Source: Arbacia lixula
Lineage: Eukaryota; Echinodermata; Echinoidea; Arbacioida; Arbaciidae
Direction: 5' to 3'
DNA: 64,000 nt
Assembly (NCBI GenBank): GCA_963669155.1
Contig: OZ022578.1
Coordinates: 7,476,387-7,540,386 of the forward strand
Part shown: positions 48,801 to 57,800 of the stretch, one piece after another
How the letters are laid out: each line of letters begins with the position of its first letter
How positions within the stretch are numbered: position 1 is the stretch's first letter
Notes under the pieces: model-generated
The model's database searches: none
Told to the model about the DNA's origin: nothing
The model's input: only the letters and a program-made list of their open reading frames with translations
Translations under genes and position numbers: made by a program

Positions 48801-51800
48801 CTTTGAAATAACATTTGAATGCAATTGGATATGATTAGTAACTCTTGTACTTTTCACAGATATTTGATGTACTACACAGAAGCTTACTACATCTGACACC
48901 AGCATCTTCAGAGTGACCGCAGTTATGCTGATACCATCCACCCGATGAGCAGTCACCAAGGTCAACTTCAGATCCAGAGCAGCTAACGTCATCAAGTAGA
49001 ATGGACCCATTTCCTTGTCCAAAGTGGGCGTATGAATATGCGATTGGAGAACTGCTGGTCTGATAACCCAGCTGGCGACACACAACACTAGCATCATCTT
49101 CGTCCCAGTCATCATCACAGACCGTTCCCCATTCACCATTGTGGTACACCTCCACACGACCTTCATAGGGCGATGACCCTCCAACCAGCCGGATGGTCGT
49201 TGGCCCCATGGTCTCACTTGTTGTGGCCATGACTGTGGTGGCAGCCTCAGCATCTAATGCATGTGTTTGAAGATAGAGAATTAACTCACAAGATGGGGAC
49301 GAATTGGCTGCTTTGGAGAAACATTCCTGTCTGTGACATAAATGATCAGTTTTGATTGATATACGTCTTCAAAAATAAGTTTCGCATACAAAGTGACAGG
49401 AAGAATCTAGAACGTCCAAAGAAAGTACACCCAATATGCATTGGATACAAGTTAAATTGGCATTTAAGGCGTGAACTAGACAATTCAAACAAAAGTATGC
49501 AAGTGCACCATTTTAAAGAGAAGATAAGGACACAACTGTACACTGCAACTACAGTACAGTCAGAACTCGAAAGAACCAATGTCTACTTACTGCAGCTGAC
49601 GCCTGCATCTTCTCTGTGGTTGCAGTCATTAACCATCCAGCCTGGGGATGTACAATCCTTCAGACTCCACTCCATCCCAGAACACTGCACATTATCCAGT
49701 AGAATGGGCCCTGACCCCAACCCAAAATGGGCTGAACCAAACGGCTTGGCATTCTCTGAACCCAGCCCCAGCTGACGACACACCACCTCTGCATCATGTT
49801 TGTCCCATAGGTCGTCACACACTGTACCCCAGGCTCCCTCATGGTAGATCTCAACTCGGCCTTCATGGGGGTTCTCACCTCCTACCAGACGAATTGTGCT
49901 GTGAAGAGGAGCTTTTCCTACAAGATATAAGGGTGGATTGTGACAAAAGCAAACACCTTTCACGATTAGAAGGTACTGGGAAATGCACATGGAATTAATG
50001 AAGAAAAATACACAATTTATTATTATGTGTCATTTCTTTGTCGGGCAGAAAACAGAAATAAAATGAACAAGATTACAATAATGTGAATACATCAAGATAC
50101 ATGATCTGAAAATTATTGTGATGTAATCAAATAAATCCATAACTCTTTTAAAAAAAAAAAGGAAAAAAAGTCATGTTTGCAATCATAGTGATGTTTGCAA
50201 GTCACATAGTAATTGTACCAAGGTTGGTTAAGTTTGGTCAAATATTTCTAAAGTTATTACATAAAAAGTGATGTTTTAGGATATGACTAATATGATCCAA
50301 AATGTAACTGATCAATAAACCTGTCACATACAGACAAACCCTGTTATAACGAAGATGTTAAGACGCACACATTTTCCACGCTGTAGCTGATTGCTCACTA
50401 TACCAGTAACATGATGAAAATGTACGGAAATATATGCAACTAGGATTACACATACATAGTTACTGCTAGTATTGTTATTTTTTAATGGTTTTGTAAGCTT
50501 ATTAAACTAAACAGCACAGTTGAAAATGTAAATAAATGTCACTTCCAACATCTCCGTTTGCTGACAAATGAAGCAGCGAGGAGGCTCAGTAACCCCAGAC
50601 TGGCATGACCGCGTGTAAACAATGAACGATCATTGAACACAATGCAGCTTCATATATGCACGGTCGTAGACAGTGTCACAGGTGTATAGAGGTTCTTGTT
50701 TGCCGTGTCCATGTTGGTAGTGCTGAGGATATGATTGCGTGTCATGGAAAGGTGGACTATTTGCTTCCTAAATAATCATTTACATAACTTCTGCAAAACT
50801 ATAACAGAATATAAAAAAAGAAGATTTGGTTACTCGCATTTCATAACTTCAACCAAACCTGTGGAACGCTACTGGCTATTTTGTGGTGTAGAAATACAAA
50901 ACAATCGTTTCTTGTTGAAGTATGCTTTACCGCAATTGACACCAGCATCTTCATAGTGACTGCAATCATTCTGATACCATCCACGGGATGAGCAACTAGC
51001 AAGGTCATATTCCCATCCAGAGCAGCTAACATCATCAAGTAGAATAGACCCAGTTCCTTCTCCAAAGTGGGCATTTGAATATGCGATTGGAGAACTGCTG
51101 GTCTGATAACCCAGCTGGCGACACACAACACTAGCATCATCTTCGTCCCAATAGTCATCACAGACTGTACCCCATTCACCGTTGTGGTACACCTCTACAC
51201 GTCCTTCATAGGGCGATGACCCTCCAACCAGCCGGATGGATGATGTTAGTATGGTAGCTGGCATCATGGTAGCAGGCGTGGTAGCTGGCATTATGGTAGT
51301 AGGCATGACTGTGGAAGAGGCCTCAAAATCTAGGATACATAAGATGAAAGGTATGCAAAGAATTAGATTGAAGTATACTTTTGTGAATGTCCAAGTGCGT
51401 GTATGTGTCTCTTGTACATATGCACATATCAATGTGTAGGTATGTTTCTGTATATGTATGTGTGGGTACCTGTATGTGTGCATTGATGGGCAGTAAATAC
51501 TGACAGGGACACACAAAAAGCCTGTATTGCAGAGAAGAAGATATAGTCATATGCTTATAGTAGGTCATGGTGAGGAATGAATGTGAGGATGTGGATCACT
51601 CATGGAAATGCAGTAATGCAGCCATGTGCTGAGCATAAGTGAAAAATAAACAAGTTTATCACAGAAACCAAAATTATAAATAATGCCACTTTCAAAGACA
51701 CATGTCATAACCTTTGATATTCTTATTTTTACTCACTGCATCTGACGCCTGCATCTTCCCAATGATGGCAGTCTTCCTCATACCAGCCATTGGACAAGCA

Positions 51801-54800
51801 ATTCAGCAGAGTTGTCTCATTCCCAGAGCAAAGCACATTATCCAGGAGTATTCTTCCCGACCCTTGCCCAAAATAGGCTGAACCGAATGGCTCTGCGTAC
51901 TGAGACGGCAGCCCCAGCTGGCGACAGACGACCTCTGCATCGTGTTTGTCCCAAAAGTCATCACACACGGTATTCCAGACTCCATCATGGTAGACCTCGA
52001 CTCGGCCTTCAAAGGGAGTTTGACCCCCTTCAAGACGTACTGAGAAGTTGGCATTGGGGTCAGCTAGATGTAACAGGTAGAACATAGGAAAGGCATGTTG
52101 TAATGACATGGCATCATAAAATAAATCCATTGGCATTAGGGTCAGCTAGATGTAACAGGTAGAATGTAGGAAAGGCGTGTTGTAATGACATGGCATCAGA
52201 AAATAAATCCAAGTCTGTTTTGTATGTTTTGTATGATTTTCCATTTTTAGCATAGATTCTTGCAAAATCAAAGAAGAAACTCTTAGCAGTCGATAAATAT
52301 GCCTCCGCTTATTTGTTAGCTTCATCAAGTTGAAATTGATAATCATCTATGCTCAGAAAATGTGAGGTTTGATTGAAATGAACCATTGAATTCATAGTTG
52401 GAATTAAACGTTTCAATTTCTAGTAATTGAAAAATGAAAAAAAAAATGTTTGCCATTTTTAGCCTAGTTTGGCAAAGAACATTTACCTTTGACCTCCTAC
52501 TACTTTGACTTCCACTCTTACCAGTTTATCTAAATATAGTTATCCCTCCTTGTAACAAATTACTCAATTATTCAATTTAATTACTACAGGAAAAAAATAA
52601 AATTGTTTTTAACCAATTTGGGCAAATTCCATTGAGCTTTGACTTGTGAACTTTCATGCCTCCGACCACTTCCGTGGCAGAGGCAACCAGGCATAAAAAC
52701 ACAACAAGAAGGCAACTGAGCACAACATGTGGATGAAGTCCAGGGTACCACCATCATGACTCAGAGGTCATAGTACTGTTTAGCAGCATGTCTACTTTTA
52801 ATCTTTTAACCAATGTGAGCTTTTGCATCTATACTGTGATCCCTTTCTTTTCTATCACCACAGGGGAAAGTCCTATAAAAAAACATCATTTTGTTTATGT
52901 GGTGAGAAATTGACAATTATTTGAGTGGCCATAACCATGGCCATGAAGTACTGAAATGCTTATGGATTTAATATTTAAAGTTGAAAAGGCGAAAAGTCTA
53001 TTAGACTTGTGTACCTTAATAATTTGCATTTCCCCGGGCATTTCACTGCACGATTAGCAACCTATCAAAAGGTCATTATCTTACCGCATAGTACACCAGC
53101 ATCTTCAGCGTGAGCACAGTTATGCCGATACCATCCAAGAGATGAGCAATCGCCAAGGTCATCTTCAGATCCCAAGCATCCAATGTCATCGAGTAGAATG
53201 GGGCCACTTCCTTGTCCAAGAATAAGACCAGAATATGGGATTGCAGAAATGGTAGGAAGGCCTAGTTGGCGACACACAACCCTGGCCTCATTGATGTCCC
53301 AAGAGTCGTCACAAACAGTACCCCACACACCATCGTGATATATCTCCACGCGGCCTACATAGGCTGAGTACCCTCCAACTAGTCGGATAAATGGAGGCCC
53401 TCCAGCCTCTTGTGTGACTGTTGAGGGTGTGGTCGGGCCATCAATGTCTATTAAGATGAAAGGGATAATCAAATACAAGGTCCAATTGAGTGAGTGATTG
53501 ATCACACAATCATATTTCATAATTCAATTGATAAATTAGTAAGTTCATTCTGAGTGCATTGTTATCAATAAATTACAAAATACAGGCAAAAGAAAGTGCA
53601 TGCCTTGTAAGCACAACTTGATTAGAGGAGCCAAAATAAGATAGGAATACACTTGATTATTGTTTACATTAAATGAGGCAAATTGAACTGGTCTCCTTTC
53701 TCCATGCTCTCCAAAAGTATGAAATAGCAGACAGGACATTTTGGAAATTACTGATAGAAAACCAACAGTTTATTACATGCTTATCATTTGTTAATAGTTA
53801 CAGTAAAAAGATTCTTTATATGTTCTATACATGGTGTAACAAAACTGGCAGTTTCTTCAAGATAGCACTTGTTATATTCCACATACTAAGAATGTTGCTA
53901 TATGATTGGTCAAGAGTTGATCACATGATGAGGCGTAGTAAGCAAATAATCAACGTCGGTGAAGGTAATGGGACGAAATATCACTTCCGAGGCGATCTGG
54001 ATGTAGCTATCTTTCCGAAGCTTTTAGCTGAGGAAAGATAGCGTATACATTCAGATCGCCGAGGAAGTGATATTTCGTCTCATTGCCTGAAACCAAAAGT
54101 TGATTATTTGCTTTATATTCCACATCTGATACCAACAATCTATAAAATAAATGACAATTTAACATACAAAAGCATTCGTGTCAGTGCGGCTACATATTCA
54201 CGCGACGCTCCGAAACCCGGAAGCAAATTGACTTTGTGCACGTAATTGCTATATAGACTCTACAAATTCCAACGAACACAATGACATGTTGATGTTAATT
54301 TGTAAGAATTTGACGGAAAAGCAAGAAGTAATCGAAATTCTCTTACCTGTGCGGTATCGGTGAGAACATAGATCCTCCGAGAATACTCTTCATAATTGTA
54401 ATTGATTACAGGCAAGTGAAATTCTAGGTCAATTTTGGTACGAGGTGGTAGAGAATTGCACACTTGCTTTGGTGAAATACTGTGTGGGGGAAATGGAAGG
54501 CTTGCACTGCTTTGTACGTACGCGCGCGGCGCAGCGCGCTATAACCAAAAATTTTAATTTCCGCGCGCGCACCGCGGTGTCGTCTGCGCCGATAGTCCGA
54601 GCTACGCACTTTTATTTCGCGCGTACTCAAAATATTGATCACGCGTTAGGACTGTGAGGAGTGAAGAGATCAGCGAAACCTAGAGTATAACGAACTTTCC
54701 TTCTCAAAATCACCTACAGTGTAACGAACTTTTCTGCTCAGGTGATCAGATGGGAAAAACTACGCTTCATCACGTGATCAACTATTGACCAATCATATAG

Positions 54801-57800
54801 CAACATTCTTAGTATGTGGAATATAATTTTTCCTATCAGATCACCTGAGAATAAAAGTTCGTTACACTCTAGGTGATAGTACTTTTTGGTTTCGCTGATC
54901 TCTTCACTCCTCACAGTCCTAATGCCTGATTAATATTTTGAGTACGCACTAAATAAAAATGCGTTACACTCGGACTATCAGTTTTAGCTCGAAGCAGACG
55001 ATGCCGCGGTGCACAGTTTTGCAAATTTGTGGTTATAGCGAGCTGCACCGCGGGCGTACGTACAAAGCAGTGCAAGCGCAAGCCTTCCATTTCCCCCACA
55101 CAGTAATTCACCAAAGCAAGTGTGCAATTCTCTACCATCTCGTACCAAAATTGACCTAGAATTTCACTTTCCTGTATTTTATTAGAATTATGAAGGGTAT
55201 TTTCGGAGGATCTATGTTCTCACCGATACCGCACAGGTAAGCGAATTTCGATTTCTTCTTGCTTTTCCGACAAAATCTTACGAATTAGCGTCACTATGGC
55301 ATAGTGTTCGTTGGAATTTGTAGAGTCTATATCCCAACATGCACAAAGGCGTGTGTACGTACAACTACGAACGAACAGTGCAAGCCTTCCATTTCCCGGT
55401 ACATTTCCCCACACAGTATTCCACCAAAACAAGTGTGCAATGCTCTATCATCTCGTACCAAAATTGACCTAGAATTTCACTTTCCTATATTTTATATGAA
55501 TTATGAAAGGTATTCTCGGAGGATCTATTTTCTCACCGATACCGCACAGGTAAGCGAATTTCGATTACTTCTTGCTTTTCCGTCAAAATCTTACGAATTA
55601 GCGTCACTAAGTCATAGTGTTCGTTGGAATTTGTAGTCTTTATCGCAACGTGCACAAAGTCAATTTGCTTCCGGGTTTCGGAGCGTCGCGTCAATATGAA
55701 GCTTTTGTACGTTAAATTGTCATTTATTTCATAGATTGTTGGTATCAGATGTGGAATATAAAGCAAATAATCAACTTTTGGTTTCAGGCAATGAGACGAA
55801 CTATCACTTCCTTGGCGATCTGAATGTATACGCTATCTTTCCTCAGCTAAAAGCTTCGGAAAGATAGCTACATCAAGATCGCCTCGGAAGTGATAGTTCG
55901 TCCCATTACCTTCATCGACGTTGATTATTTGCTTACTCTATCAATTTACGATAGCATGACATAATTGACCCTAGAACACCCCTAAGTGTATACATGAAAC
56001 ACGTAAGGGGTCTGAGCTGCGTGCGTGTACAGGAACCTGGCGCTGGTTGGTATAAAAAGTGCACTCAGCCGTTGTTTCGTCAGAACATCGCAGACTTCAG
56101 ATCAGAGCAGCTAGGTTAGTTTACAATTGCCTGTTCTGTACATACATATACATGAGTTTTTATACATTTTTCTGGACAATAGTTAAATGATATGTAGACT
56201 ATTTTCTGACTTCTTCTTTGGTCCTCACTTGTGATGGATTGATACATGATATTTAATCATGAATGTTGTAGCTGCATCTCAGTGAATGAGAGCCAATGGT
56301 GCTGTGAATTAATGCATGTGTCTGGGAGTGTGCTCTAAAGATATGCCCGCCATTTACTTTGGAATAAGCCCTCCCCAGAAAATATCATCACCCCTCGGAT
56401 GTGCTTGAGGGAGTGAAGACAAAATCTGTGACAATAGTTTATTCAAAGGGTTTGGTCTTGCTTTACTGGTAGCTTTGACTGGTTGCCAGTTTCATAAGAT
56501 GAACCTGCATGCGTAAATAATTACAATAAATTGACAGATTATTTCATGAGTAGGCCTGGCTTTATCAATAATTGTGATAAGCTGGAACGTGCCTTGGTTT
56601 ATGAAAGGCTATGATTGATTGCATGTTTGAAATGACAGACCTGGTTTTATTTATTGATATAATAAATGGCCACATTCTATTTCAAGGATGGGTTCTGGAT
56701 TATTGATACGGTAGTTCTGATAAATCTGCAATTTGTTTAAAATTGCTCTGGTTATTAAAGACAACACTGGTTTCATCAATAGTTACAAGAAAACCGTAGA
56801 TTACCTAAAGGGTGGGCTTGCCTTTATGAATAGCTATGATTGAATGCAGGTTTCAAAAGGAGAGCCGATAAACTGATAGGTTCTTTAAAGTGCGTGTCAG
56901 TGTTTTTTAATAGTTATGGGAGTTTCTCAATTAATAGTACAGGTCTAGCTGCCTTTAATAATCATTAAGATGAAGCAAAAGTTCCTTACAAGGGCGGGTC
57001 TGGAATTATTAATAGCCATGACAAATCGGCAGTTCAATAAAGATAAAGATGCTTATAGTTACAGTTAACATACAGTTTGTTCTGCTATAATGAATATATA
57101 TAGAGGTATAAAAGAAACTCACCGCATCTGACACCTGCGTCTTCTTCATGGGTGCACTCCAGCAATCCAATGGAAGCACAGCTCCCCAAATCCGTCTCAT
57201 TTCCAAAACACTTCATACCACTGAAGTGAATGGGCCCAGATCCAGAACCAAAGTAAGCTCCGCTAAAAGATTCAGCATGCAGTGACGGTAGCCCTAGCTG
57301 GCGACAGACGACCTCTGCATCATGTTTGTCCCATAGGTGATCGCACACAGTCCCCCAGGCTCCATGAAAGACCTCTACTCGACCTTCATGTGGGTTCTGG
57401 CCCCCTACCAGACGTATTGTGCTGCTGGGAGGGGGATTATCTGCAAGACATGAGGATGGAATGATGAACAGAACAATTACAGTATAAAATGAAAAGGCAT
57501 AGTCAATAAACACACAGTCATGTAAGTTTGATCAATGACAATCTGTTCCTCTCACACTATTATGATTTGTTTCTTCATAGATAGTGGATCTGAGAAAATA
57601 GAATAGAAATTAAATTACAATACTCAGAATATGCTCATGTGTGTTGCACCCGATCAGGAGATTCATTCCACAACTCATATCCATGATGACTTAACAACAA
57701 ATATGGTTCCCAAGTTTCCTCCTCAAGTCCTGATACGATAATACACATTGCATGCACTAGCAGCATGTTTTTAGTAACAACACAAACTATCCAATGGACA

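Noticed and set aside
49356-49998. + strand frames across SRCR exon 7
   Set aside because: They are antisense shadows of the SRCR exon; the - strand frame has the domain and splice sites.
53673-55766. Several 60-120 codon frames in the 54-56 kb region
   Set aside because: They fall in an inverted-repeat structure, mirror each other between arms and show no domain.
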